NCBI GenBank assembly: GCA_029945375.1
Contig: CM057063.1
Span: 248,001-312,000, forward strand
Reading direction: 5' to 3'
Length of the DNA: 64,000 bases
Source of the DNA: Agaricus subrufescens
Taxonomy: Eukaryota; Basidiomycota; Agaricomycetes; Agaricales; Agaricaceae
Below the pieces are notes generated by a model. That model was not told the DNA's origin. It saw only the letters and a list, made by a program, of their open reading frames with translations, and searched no databases. This document shows, piece by piece, positions 53,559-64,000 of this stretch; position 1 is the stretch's first letter; every line of letters begins with the position of its first letter. The position numbers were made by a program, and so were the translations under genes.

Positions 53559-56238
53559 TCAGGGAACTTGTCTTTGGACTCATTGTCTGCATGAGAGAGA
53601 AGAGGTAAATTATGCTTGTATATCTATTTTTTTTCCTCCATCAGTGGCGTTGTCGTTTCTCATCTTTGGTCTCTATTTTGTCGGTCACACTCCGTGGTTC
53701 TTCCAATGACTTCTTCAACCCTGACTTTTCTCCTCCTTTGTTCCCCTTATTTCTGGTTTCTACTGTTTTCACTTTTACATTGGGTTATACTACAGTGTAT
53801 GGGACTTGTGAATAATAATAGTTCTAGCTATATATACATGACTCGTGTCTGTCCACTAGAGATCGAAGCTTGCTTCTTTGTTTCATGTATGTCTATTTTT
53901 CAAATCCCAGATCTAGTTGGACTTCTATGGAACTCATGTTTCAACCAAAAAAAAAAAGAAACGGGAAACCTAGGGAGGGACTCAAAGAAAAAACAAAACA
54001 AGAAGCTTATGTGAATCAGAGAAGCAGTATATCCAACCTTTGATAAGGATGGGCTTTATCAAAATAACACATACTGCCGACGTTGATATTTTAAAGTTTT
54101 TGACTTTTAAGCTGCTCTGATATGAGGGTTCTTAATTTGTAAACGATGATGACGACGAATAAAGAGTAACAAGAAACTTTACATCCAGCGGGCTGTCAAA
54201 GGCTGAGTGAAGTTCATGTAATAACGGTACCCCTTTCTTTCCTCTCATAGGAATGCTGTGGTGACCACAACACGAAAAGCCGAGTTAAACCCCTCTTCGG
54301 TTCAGGACAGTTCATGAGCTAAAGCCTAAGCCGAGTAGTGGCCACACTATCCACACGAGACCCTTCAAATCCGATCGGGGGCTTTTTAGGGCTATGAGGC
54401 ATCATCGCCCCTCGAATTCTCATTGCTGCGCTCCAAATGACCAGCCCAAAAATGGTCTTCAGGATCCGAATGTATCCACTACTCGCAGTAAACCAAACAA
54501 CTCAGAAGAACGTAATGGAGAGACAATTAGTCAATGCACACTACGATCCTTTGAGCTCGGAATGTCACAGTCCACCCAATGCAACAACACCGTCCCGGGC
54601 CCGTAAAGCGGCCGTGATGAGAATATGATTGAAATCCTCAGTAAGTACCAGGGTCGCCGTCTTGGGTTCTTAGCGATAGGAAATTAACACCACAAGAAAA
54701 TAAGAGAATCTGGTTTCCCTTTGATAACGCCTAATTTCGGGTGGTTCGAGTCTCCATATATTTATGCGGGTGGAGCTTGTTCATTCGAAATTGAGGAGCC
54801 AAAACCTTGTACTCACCCTGATGACCATCAGAGGTTCCAATCTACTTACAACTCCGCGACCTTCTATCGGTGTTCAAGAAGTTCGGGTATTAAATCCGGT
54901 TTTAATGTATGTAAAACCTTGCGATCCTCTATCATGGGTCAAAAGCGGTGCGAAAATTGCGAACGGAGTAGGACGAGTTTTTCTCCCAATTTCTGTTCGA
55001 TGCCGTTGTGACGTTGTCTTGTTGGGGCATAGTATTAGAAGGGCGGATGCCAAACTTATGGGAGCAAAGTCACCGAGACCGAGGCAGGAGGTACAGCCGA
55101 AGCACCAATTTAGGTCCGCTCTCACTTTCACCAGGCTTCTCGGCTTCCATCTTTCCTTTCGGGTCCTCAACTGACGAGTTTCGGGGTGGATCGCGCCGAT
55201 GACGTTGTGTCCGTCAATGTAAATGTAAAGCTACCTCCACGCTTCAGCGAAAGGAAGAAATGTCGATACGGGCACCAGGGGTTATTGAGAAATGATGAAG
55301 TCGCATATGGAGGAGACCAAAAGGGGCCCCTTGTATGATACCAAGAATGGTCTTGTGGGCGCCGAAAGTTTAATTAAATCACAGTCATGCTTGGGCGCTT
55401 TTGAATCTTTGTGATTCTTCGGTTCCCCACGCTGCTGCTGTTGTTCGCCTTCCACCCCAGAAGGTCCGTCTACGTGGAAGCTAGAGAGCAGGAATAGAAG
55501 GAAACAGGACGACGGCGGGTACTAGCTGTGGCGTTTGTGCCCGGCAAATTACTACAGCTCCGTCGCAAGGCGTCTTTGACCGCAACTGAGATACAAGCAC
55601 GTCCAAATAATTTTATATGGAGCGTTCAAATATCAACTTTCCCCAGAGTAGTTTGATCTCGCAGCCGAAAATGAACGTTCTGATTTTCCAGTGTAAACGG
55701 GCATTGATATGAGAAAGATCACGATAGGTTGATGGTTTAATAGCGGCCTTGTCGGAATAATGTCGAGTTGAGTGACAGTTGACGGTTACAGGGTACAAGC
55801 GCCGCCTTACAAACGAGTCAGGCCGATATCGAAAGTAGAATTGCAACAGTGCACAATTGGTGAGTCGATGTGAATCAGAAGTGATGATACTGGTATTGAA
55901 GACCTATCTTGACCAACAGGAAATCCAAAGAGATTATATTCATTGGAGCAATAGTGATGGTATTAATGAGAGGGTAGCCTTCCAAAATTATTCACCACCC
56001 GATTCGGGTGATAGACACCAATGTATGGATAGGACGTGCGTGCGCCTCGGCATTCACTGAATCAACCCAGGAAACACGCGTGGTCGAGGACTCCGATTAA
56101 AGATCCAAACGTCCATCATTCACTGCATCACAATCAGCGGAACTGTATGCACTGATGGACAATGTGGCGTCAACACTCACCACATGACAGATATTGGATG
56201 GCTCGGGGTGAGAGTTTGAGAAATGGAGGTTTGTGTAC
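53559..56238. other. Gene-poor interval
   Basis: 2.7 kb without a supported exon chain. Poly-A/T and CT-rich stretches lie at 53620-54010, probably 3' UTR and flank. Frames of 96-136 codons at 54721-55174 overlap each other on both strands and show no motif. Confidence 0.4.
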
Positions 56239-56814
56239 TCAGAATGTCCCACTGTCACTTTTTCGCACGCCGTTCACCGATGCTGATGGAACGGGGGACG
56301 GAGATTGTGGGACACTTGTGCTGACGCCGCCGCCGCCAATATCGCCATTGATGATGTCTTGAATCGACGCTTCTAGAGCATCGACACGACTGGACATTTC
56401 GGACACTGAGCCAAATAGAACATGGGTATAACGTTGAGCTCTTGAGATGATTGAAACGGCCCGAACCACTTACTGCGTTCCAAAATTTGTTTCGACATAT
56501 CATCAAATTTGGTATCCAACTGTTCGAGCAGCGTCTCGACCTAGGACACGAGGGAAAGTGGAGAGTCAGGGACGTCATCGACAGCGTGGTGCGCTCCAAT
56601 ATGCGAAGTTCTGGGACCTATATTCGGCGCGATAGAGTGTGATACGTACAAACGCGGTCAGTTCATGAGGACTGGATATATCTCCCGGAACAAGTGTCCC
56701 GGACTTTGCGATAGCTATTTGTTTACTGGGAGGTATCGGCGTCTTTTCTTTATCGTTCTCGCCGGACTTGGCGGGTGTAGATGGAACCTTCAAAGGAAGA
56801 GCTGAAGAAGGCAT
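56239..56814 (-). CDS. Heat shock factor-binding protein 1 (HSBP1)-like
   Basis: Model: complement(join(56239..56405, 56474..56540, 56650..56814)), 132 residues, exon sum divisible by three. The joined core reads FVETLLEQLDTKFDDMSKQI, then LERMSEMSSRVDALEASIQD, the heptad pattern and length of HSBP1 (about 50 core residues; the animal form has DDMSSRIDDLE at the same place). It is flanked by a hydrophilic N-terminal extension (SALPLKVPSTPAKSGENDKE) and a Gly/Ser/Pro-rich tail. HSBP1 forms coiled-coil trimers, binds HSF1 trimers and dampens the heat-shock response; in fungi the role is less studied. The acceptor choice at 56406 gives MSEMSSR. Confidence 0.85.
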
Positions 56815-58312
56815 ATCGGATAGAGAAATGGCGGAGGCCAGGCCGGGTCCGGCGCAGTTCATAGGCCATCGGCTTTGGATCATAATATGTGCAAACAACA
56901 CGTTTGCCCAAAAAACATACGCCGCGATCACATGGAAAGCTTCCTACTGCTTCAAGCTTTGCTTTCGTCATAGTTCTTGGTGAAGTCGAAAATCCCGGGA
57001 ACACTGCTTAATTTAAAGACAATATATTGCGTCGAACAAGCTTACCTTCCTCCCTAAGGGGGAGCGGACCGACAATGAAGAACGCTGGTGAAACGCCACC
57101 GAATAGGCATTATGTTGTGCCCAGGAAGGCAGATGTATTCGCGTTTAACACGAGGCGATACAAACTTAACTGACACTGATGTCGTCACCACCTTGGATAG
57201 TAAATGAAACAGCTGACTAGGCGTCGCCTGCGACATGTACTAGATCTCTCTCTCGAAATTTTTCTTGTTCTAGGGATCAGAACCGAGTCTTGAACACATG
57301 GGACGTCATAAGACTTGCATTCAAACATCTCCATCAAGCTTCTCATGTTCATGTGCGTGCATGCCGTATCGCCTTCACTCTAAGGCGACATGAACATTCT
57401 CTGACTAAATCGAGCCTCGACTACAATTTGCCCGAAATCCATTGGACCAGAAAATGCAAAATCAGTGTTTATATATATACGCAGATTCATTGGTCGGAGA
57501 TACCTAGGCTTTTCAGGTACCATATGAAATCGGCAATGCCTGACGTCGTTGTTGCCATTTTGCAACTGATGAAGGACTTGCGAAAGAAGAGCCCCATTCA
57601 ACATAGAAATTGGCACCAAATAAGCCGTCATTTCCGGGGATGAGCGCAACACGGTGGTTATATCCAAGGAGATTGCATCAATCCCGAAGGTCAGGAAGAA
57701 AGATCAGTTTAATCCTCAAATGAGACGATCTGAGACGATCGAGTGGAAGGTCCTGGGGTCATTGCAGCTGGCAAGCGCCGAGAGTCAGCCTCCAGCCAGT
57801 CATTTTGAATGGCTGAACGGGTTGTAAATGTTGAATAGGGCAGGTTTTCTCAGCGCCGAATGATGCAAGATCTCAGTGATCTAGTACTCCGGGGCTAGTG
57901 ATTCCGCTATTTCTGCCTAGCCAGAATAAGCAATAGAATGCGAGATTCGGTCCATTATGCGTAACATAAATTATGTGACCCAATCCGCCCCTGTCAGCAC
58001 CCTCCCGCGCGGTTTCCTAGGGCCTGAAATGCCTGGAACCTTTAGTTACAACCTAGATCATCAACTAACCCCCTTTTGACTACATTCAGCCGATCCTCGC
58101 ATTATTGAAAAGTAATTACTACATTCATAACGATGATACAGCGCCGTTAACAGTAAAATGGGGCCATAGAACAGTCGAACCTCCAGCATCGTTCGACGAG
58201 AAGTCGCACAATCACGCCAACCCGTTGTCACACGGTGACACTCGGCTGAGGCCGCCGCAATATCCTACCCATCACAACATTGAACCTTTTCAAATATCTA
58301 TCCTTTTTGGAC
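56815..58312. promoter_or_regulatory. Divergent interval between the HSBP1-like gene and the aldo-keto reductase
   Basis: 1.5 kb with upstream regions of both genes. A small direct repeat of GAGACGATC lies near 57723-57741. A 117-codon frame at 57290-57643 is mirrored on the other strand and unsupported. Confidence 0.4.
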
Positions 58313-59631
58313 ATGAATTCGGAATCGGCTGAAAGCGAACTTGCGTTGGGTTCTACCATCACGGTACTTACTTGCTTAGTCCATTCTGGGACCCCGTCGT
58401 CGATTCAACTAATCTTATTGGTGTAGCTCTCAGATGGTCATAAATTACCCATTCTTGGCTTTGGTAAACAATGGACCGTATCCGTGCACATCTCATAATT
58501 CAATCATACTCTATATTATAGGAACATACGAGCTGGATGGAAAAGAAGCCTATCAAGCGGTTCGATGGGCGTTAGAGGTAATCTCAAGCACATGGTAGCC
58601 TCGAGTACCGATACTGACTGTATATCAGGCAGGATATCGTCTGATTGTATGCATCGTATTTATTACTCGATCATGTGAAGAACTTTATTGACATATTTGG
58701 CTAGGACTCCGCAGAGTGGTATGAAAATGAAAATGAAGTCGGCCAGGCCATCCGGGATTTCTGTGAAGTGACAGGAACCCCTCGCTCCGAAATTTTCTAT
58801 ACTGGAAAGCTTAAGATTAATAGCAGCTACACAAAAGTTAAACAGTCAATCAAGCGCTCAATCAATGACTGCGGGTTAGATTATTTTGATCTTTACCTCA
58901 TGCACAGCCCCATCGGGGGGAAAAAGGCCCGCCAGGAAAGTTGGAAGGCCATTTCTGACGCTCAGAAGGAGGGTCTCATCCGCAGTATTGGTATCAGCAA
59001 CTTTGGAATTCAACATATGCAAGATATTCTAGAGATATCGGACGAATATCCAAGGCCCGTTGTTCACCAGGTATGATCTGGAACTATCTTTTTGATCATG
59101 ATGACGAAAGTGTTGAAAACAGAATTTAGATTGACTTACATCCATTCATGACTCGCAATGAGATTGCAGATTTCTCAAGAGAAAACGACATGACCCTCGA
59201 GGTATGCAAATTTGACAACCCTGAGCCCAGTCGAATGACACAGTGGCGTCCCAAAATATAGGCTTGGGGTCCACTTGTTCGTGGAATGCGATCCAATCAT
59301 CGAACACTTCGTTCTATTGCGAGGAAATATGACAAAAAGGTTCCCCATGTCCTATTGAGATACTCTTTACAGAAGGTTCGTTGATGTCATATGCACCGAT
59401 GACGATTATTCAAAGTATAAACCACCTCAGGGGTATATCGCCATACCAAAATCCTCACATAGAGACAGAATTATCGCAAACGCAGATATCTTTGATTTCA
59501 CATTAACTGGAAATGAGGTCGCGCAGCTGGATGCTCTTGATGAATGTAGGTTGAGTTTACGCCATAGATACATAGCCCTGATTCCTTTAACAGACTTGGT
59601 GACCGACTGGGACCCAACGGCTGTTCCATGA
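58313..59631 (+). CDS. Aldo-keto reductase
   Basis: Model: join(58313..58363, 58427..58463, 58522..58577, 58629..58646, 58705..59070, 59130..59201, 59262..59375, 59431..59545, 59594..59631), 288 residues, exon sum divisible by three. NADPH-dependent TIM-barrel oxidoreductase of the small prostaglandin-F-synthase-like branch. The tetrad is visible: Asp and Tyr in LIDSAEWYENENEVG, Lys in FYTGKLK, His in LYLMHSP. Also IRSIGISNFG, PVVHQIDLHPF, EAWGPLVRGM and the NADPH-binding IAIPKSSHRDRI. Exon 4 is only 18 nt (AGYRLI) and is needed to join WALE to DSAEWY. It is probably cytosolic; the substrate is not predictable. Neighbours give no pathway. Confidence 0.92.
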
Positions 59632-62600
59632 CGCTCATGCTGTATCATATCACAAAGGATGTTAATATTGATCTACTGATAGTGCGCAGGCTTCTTATCA
59701 AACACTATGCTGTATGATCCAGATTACCGATGATGATCCTGTTCAACAAGGTTCTGAACATACTCCTGCTGTGTATAAAAGCCATGCACTATATACATTA
59801 TGTGATCCTGCATTGCCTAGCCTGGAGGCGCGCCAGTATCCTGGGTTCGGGATTGTCACTCAGAAGCTGATCTCTGACGGCAAACAAATGTCTGGCGTGA
59901 GAAGCGGCTTACTATATTCGGTGAGTCGTCTGCGGCTGAAAACCGATTTCTTCATTGCACAGAACCACCATGTTTGACCCAAACGACTGACAGCACGAAG
60001 TATCTTTCATGATGTGGCACTTTTCTGCAATTATCATTTATTGGCAATCCATTTTGCTAGACATAAACCTGGCCAAACATCATCTCTCAGGATTGCACTA
60101 TCATGGAGCGTTGCTGTCCCCTGTGGAGGCGACTCACGACTTGCTCCGAAACGAGTTGCGTTGGCATCGGCATATCGAAGAAAGGCGTTTTCATTAATTC
60201 AACACCGAGAACTTTCGTAACCACTCACGGGACAATTAGGCAATGCCACCGAATGGTCAGTACTATCAGTTCCTGGCATAATGCAATTACAATCACCATT
60301 CAGGCCGCTCTGAAGTCCTCGAATGACACCAACACCCAGATTCTAAATAAAATGCGGTTTGCAGTGGCTCTGAACCTTGGGGCCGGTCATTACGTAATGA
60401 TCCAAGGAACACCCATGGCCATCTGCGGACTGCATAGGATCAAGGTTGAGCAAATATTCACACAGAGCAAACTCTAGATCCAATCTTATTCAAACACGGG
60501 TCTCCAATGCCGACACCTGATGGTTGAATCCTCATCTTTGTTGAATTCAGCTGCCGTCGAGAGTCGTTTTTGCCCAACTCGAGGTATGGATGAGGCGCAA
60601 GAAGACGATTCTTCGGCGGGCCTACAGGAATCTCCTATCAGCATCTTCAACTTCCACCACCATTCCCATCGATCAGCGGGTTGCGCGTTAAAGAAAAACG
60701 GCCATCACCTGTCTTCATACACCTTATGCCATATTCGCTCGTGCTACCTGGTGCCAACGGCATCATTCCAATATCATCCTGTGCATGTTTAGATCGGGTC
60801 GTTGTCGTATGACTTTGCCTGAAAGAGTCGCCTCCTGAGCAACGTCACCACTAGTTGGGTTTCGATAGAATTGAATAGGACATTGGGCTCGCAGCACGCG
60901 ATGCCCTTTCACACACTCTCACGCCATGGCGACATTTGACGTCTAGGTAAGATCAACCAGGACACCGCGACCTTCTCTTCGGGATATAAGTGGAGTTGCC
61001 TGCCATTACTTAGCGACGTGAGCTATCCTTGGAAATCGTGTACCCAAAATCTAATTCCTTTCTGACAGACAAATTTTTTGTCCCGTGCAATAAATGAGCA
61101 TTTGTATATTGCACTCTCCACGGTGGAGAATTTGACGCGGAGGTGAGAGTTCCCCTCTGGTCGATTGGTAATGATGACGTTTAATTTCCTGGCTCCAGAT
61201 TCTTTGGGGTATTGATACCACCTTACGGCTGCTTTGCTGGAACCCTTGCCACACGCATCAGCTTCGAGCCAGCAATCGACGTTACCGATACCTTCCTTGA
61301 ACTGCTACCTGCGGCTCATACGCAGTTAGAAGCGGTCAGGCATCATTGTTCCATGGCTTCCACTCGACCTGAAATGGGCGCCCCTCTCAGGCGCATACAA
61401 GCCGGAATTATCATTTTGATATCAATCCGCTGTCCTGGAAATACGTGCATACAGGAGCTGCGGCTGACGAGTGGCGATATGCCTAGACAGCGCGCTACTT
61501 CCTCGAAGGTGAGAATGCGACTTCCTGTTCTCATGTCGCTCTCAACCAGATCGCTCTAAAGGCTACGTAGGATATGGTGGCAAGAGAGGCTAGCCTATGG
61601 TGGGGTAGATGAAAGATGCCACCGCTTCGTAGACACGTCGTCTCTGACCAATTGACGGGATCAATCATTCGCCGCCGAAGCTCGGAGCGGTCGGTCGTGG
61701 GCCTCAACCGGAACAGCGGCGTTCTTTTGGAAGGAGCTATGGGACAAAACACATTGGGGGTTTAACGAATCTTTGATGTCCATATCGTGAGGAGATCGCC
61801 GAATTTGTTGGAACTTGGGCATACAACCCCGAATGTGACTTGTTGAGGTGATTTGGTGACCCGACTTCCTCTTTGAGCTCATGTGTTCGTCACATAAACT
61901 TGGTGTCCCTCCTTCCTGTTGTCGGACGCCCAGCCAAAACGCAGTGTTGTCACCAACTTTTTTGGAACGATAGGATATACGTGATTCTTAGAATTTTTAA
62001 GTGGGCAGAGAGAGTCATGGGTTTCAGGGTGCGACTGCGTGTTTGGAAGACCGTTGATCCCGACGAATGCTGTCAGTAGGTTGCCACTGAGGAAGCGTAA
62101 TACTACAACCCCGATCATTTTCCCTTCTTCGACGGGATGTCCACCCTTCTTTGGAGAAACAGGCTCCTCGAGGTCGAGGAAGTTTTCTTGTGCGGAATTG
62201 CATTGCCCATCGTTGATTATGTCCCTGTATACGACGGTGACTCATGTCTTGTTGGCGTTTGTACCGTAGAACGCGCCTTAGAATACACCCCGTACTACAA
62301 GCCCTTGTTGATATTTTTAACCGTGATAGCTCGTCCGCCCGTGCGATCGGTTCACATCCTCTTCCATCCATCATACCAAGGCACAGATCTTTTACCCGAC
62401 AGTAGTACGGCACTCATTCAAACCCGATTCAAATTCGAAACCTTCACCTTGTCGACTTTTGACGACTGGACAAGGGTTACTTCCAATGACATTCAAAAAA
62501 GCCGGTATGATAGAGATAACACTTACGCCCTGGATGGTTCGGAGGTTACCTCGCGCGACAAGGGCGCTGAAGAAAAGAAGCGGGTACGTAAGGCTTGCCA

Positions 62601-63527
62601 AGACATTGGGCCCGAATGCTCGAACCTTGCGCCTCGGAGCAGCTGGAAAGAGCAATGGTTTCAGGGAAGAAACATTGTTTGCTTGCAACAGATGCCATTG
62701 CAACATGTGCAACTTGGGACTAGGGCATAAAATTCCTGAATCGGTAAATTGGCGGACAAGCGGGGAGCGCACGGCGTAAAGCAGATATGAGTCAGCCGGA
62801 GATGAGGACGCAGCACTGAAGAAGGTTTGGCCCAAACCCAGTCAAACGGACCGATGATTCTTCGTCCACGGAGAGGAGGAGTTGACGAAAGATTCACGAA
62901 TTCAGCAAAGGGAACGAAATCGTCACTTTGGGCTCGACGTCCATGGACTAGATCATCGGAGAGCCCCTGCACTGCCTCCTACACAATCGAGAGAACTTTC
63001 GGCCCAAGAAGTTGTTGGTCCGGGAATACCATGCTCGTATATTACTTGCCTGAACTGTATTGCTGGTCACGCAACCCTGACTCGAATCGAGATCTTGGTG
63101 CATCAAGGGGATCCTAATATAATCGGATCTCCAGCCATATCGTGTTTTCCGTGCAAAAATCTGAGCAAACCCTTTTGGGGAGTTTCCGGCTTCAAATTTG
63201 GGACAGAATAGTCCTTTGGGTCAAATCAGTAACAAAATATCAAGGAAGACAGTTGACAAGCGGTGGCGTCCGATATAATGTCAAGCAAAAACGGGCTTCG
63301 GCTCACGTACTCTTATACCTAGTAAAGGTTAATGGACGCCCGACGCAAGGCATTCTGAACACCAACAGGTGGCAATTCCTCTACTATCGATCCGGTCCTA
63401 ATAATTATTCTGATTATGCAAGTAACAGCACGGAAGAAAGTTGATAAAGGAAGGACTCAGCTTTCGGTCGTCTAGCTCACCCCTCCACCCTCAATTGTCC
63501 AACAACCTCAAGCTTAGGCATTCCATA
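59632..63527. promoter_or_regulatory. 3.9 kb gene-poor region upstream of the Gti1/Pac2 gene
   Basis: No exon chain or domain was recognised. The longest frame (62137-62730, 197 codons) is overlapped by a 147-codon frame on the other strand and has no motif I can name; a frame of that length is borderline by chance in a window this size. Regulators of the WOPR family often have long upstream regions with regulatory sites and long 5' UTRs, so I infer this is largely promoter and leader. Confidence 0.4.
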
Positions 63528-64000
63528 ATGACGAGTATCCCCGACGTACCCCCTTTCATTGGCTATGTGGAGACCACAGTTCACGCCCTTCGCCTCATCC
63601 ATGCTGCACGGCAGGGCGTCATTCCACGCATTACCCGCCGCCTCAACGACACAGAGCGCAGAACGATGATCAAGAGCGGCGCTGTCTTCGTATTCAGCGT
63701 CGAAGAAAGCGGTATCAAGCGATGGACAGGTGATGCACCTACCTCCTACCTCCACACTTCTCCTCCTGAATCCTGATGACTTTGGACAGATGGCCTCCTG
63801 TGGTCACCTTCTCGGATAGTAGGAAACTTTCTGGTCAGCACTCTCCAAGCCGCTCTGAACTCATGTGCTGACTTTTGCTCGCCGTTAGGTGTACCGAGAA
63901 ATCAATGAGCGGTCAAGCAGCCGCAGTGGACACAAAAAGCCATACCCCCAGGAAGACCCATCCTCTAGGAACATTGCCAGACGCAACTCTCCTGACCAAC
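63528..64000 (+). CDS. Gti1/Pac2 (WOPR) family transcriptional regulator, 5' part
   Basis: Partial model: join(63528..63729, 63790..63833, 63889..64000 and beyond). ATG 63528; the protein opens with PPFIGYVETTVHALRLIHAA, then RQGVIPRITRRLNDTERR, IKSGAVFVFSVEESGIKRWT, and across two introns DGLLWSPSRIVGNFLVYREI. This is the first half of the WOPR DNA-binding domain shared by Wor1, Ryp1, Gti1 and Pac2. These nuclear regulators control morphological switching, conjugation or pathogenic development in fungi. The second half of the domain and the C-terminus lie beyond the right edge. The introns are 60 and 55 bp with GT-AG borders. Confidence 0.93.

Noticed and set aside
62137..62730. 197-codon frame that looked faintly like a cytochrome P450 N-terminal region (KFETFTLSTFDDW)
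   Set aside because: No heme-binding Cys motif, ExxR or PERF anywhere near, and the opposite strand has a similar-length frame. The resemblance is too weak.

Overview
This is a piece of a nuclear genome from a mushroom-forming basidiomycete (Agaricomycetes). The evidence is many 45-60 bp introns with GT/GC..AG borders, dense genes on both strands separated by gene-poor gaps, and gene families typical of that group: tandem NACHT NTPases, a cluster of type-B carboxylesterases of the kind usually named carotenoid ester lipases, a bicupin oxalate decarboxylase, and a Gti1/Pac2 (WOPR) regulator. All functions are read from motifs; no database search was possible. Multi-exon models were assembled by hand from reading frames and splice signals. 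Where exon sums are quoted, they are divisible by three.

Layout. 0-7.2 kb: a tandem, same-strand cluster of NACHT NTPases (NLR-like): a decayed copy cut by the left edge, a copy with a lost splice donor (1.2-3.7 kb) and an apparently intact copy (4.3-7.2 kb). 7.6-13.5 kb: a class I glutamine amidotransferase-like protein, a conserved acidic protein divergent from THG1 (tRNA-His guanylyltransferase), and a small Ser/Pro-rich gene. 13.5-16.5 kb: no gene seen. 16.5-23.8 kb: a Ubp8/USP22-type SAGA deubiquitinase and a secreted oxalate decarboxylase-type bicupin. 23.8-28 kb: gene-poor. 28-32.4 kb: a DUF4112 membrane protein, a DUF829/TMEM53-like hydrolase, and the divergent protein phosphatase methylesterase PPE1. 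34.2-51.8 kb: an array of five carboxylesterase genes, two truncated partial copies, one decayed copy and a fragment of what looks like a LisH/Flo8-type regulator. 51.9-59.6 kb: a protein with a GCM/WRKY-like Cys/His module, an HSBP1-like coiled-coil protein and an aldo-keto reductase. 59.6-63.5 kb: gene-poor, probably the long upstream region of the Gti1/Pac2 gene that runs off the right edge.

How the parts relate. The housekeeping genes (THG1, UBP8, PPE1, HSBP1) form the stable background. The NACHT and esterase clusters are the fast-moving parts: both show tandem duplication, truncated remnants, splice-site loss and, for esterases 2 and 3, a mosaic of nearly identical and diverged blocks that suggests gene conversion. 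I did not recognise a wholly new system. The best candidates for something undescribed are the domain layout of the NACHT proteins (disordered N-terminus, short Ser/Phe element, NACHT, conserved Cys-containing C-terminal tail, no repeats) and the GCM/WRKY-like protein.
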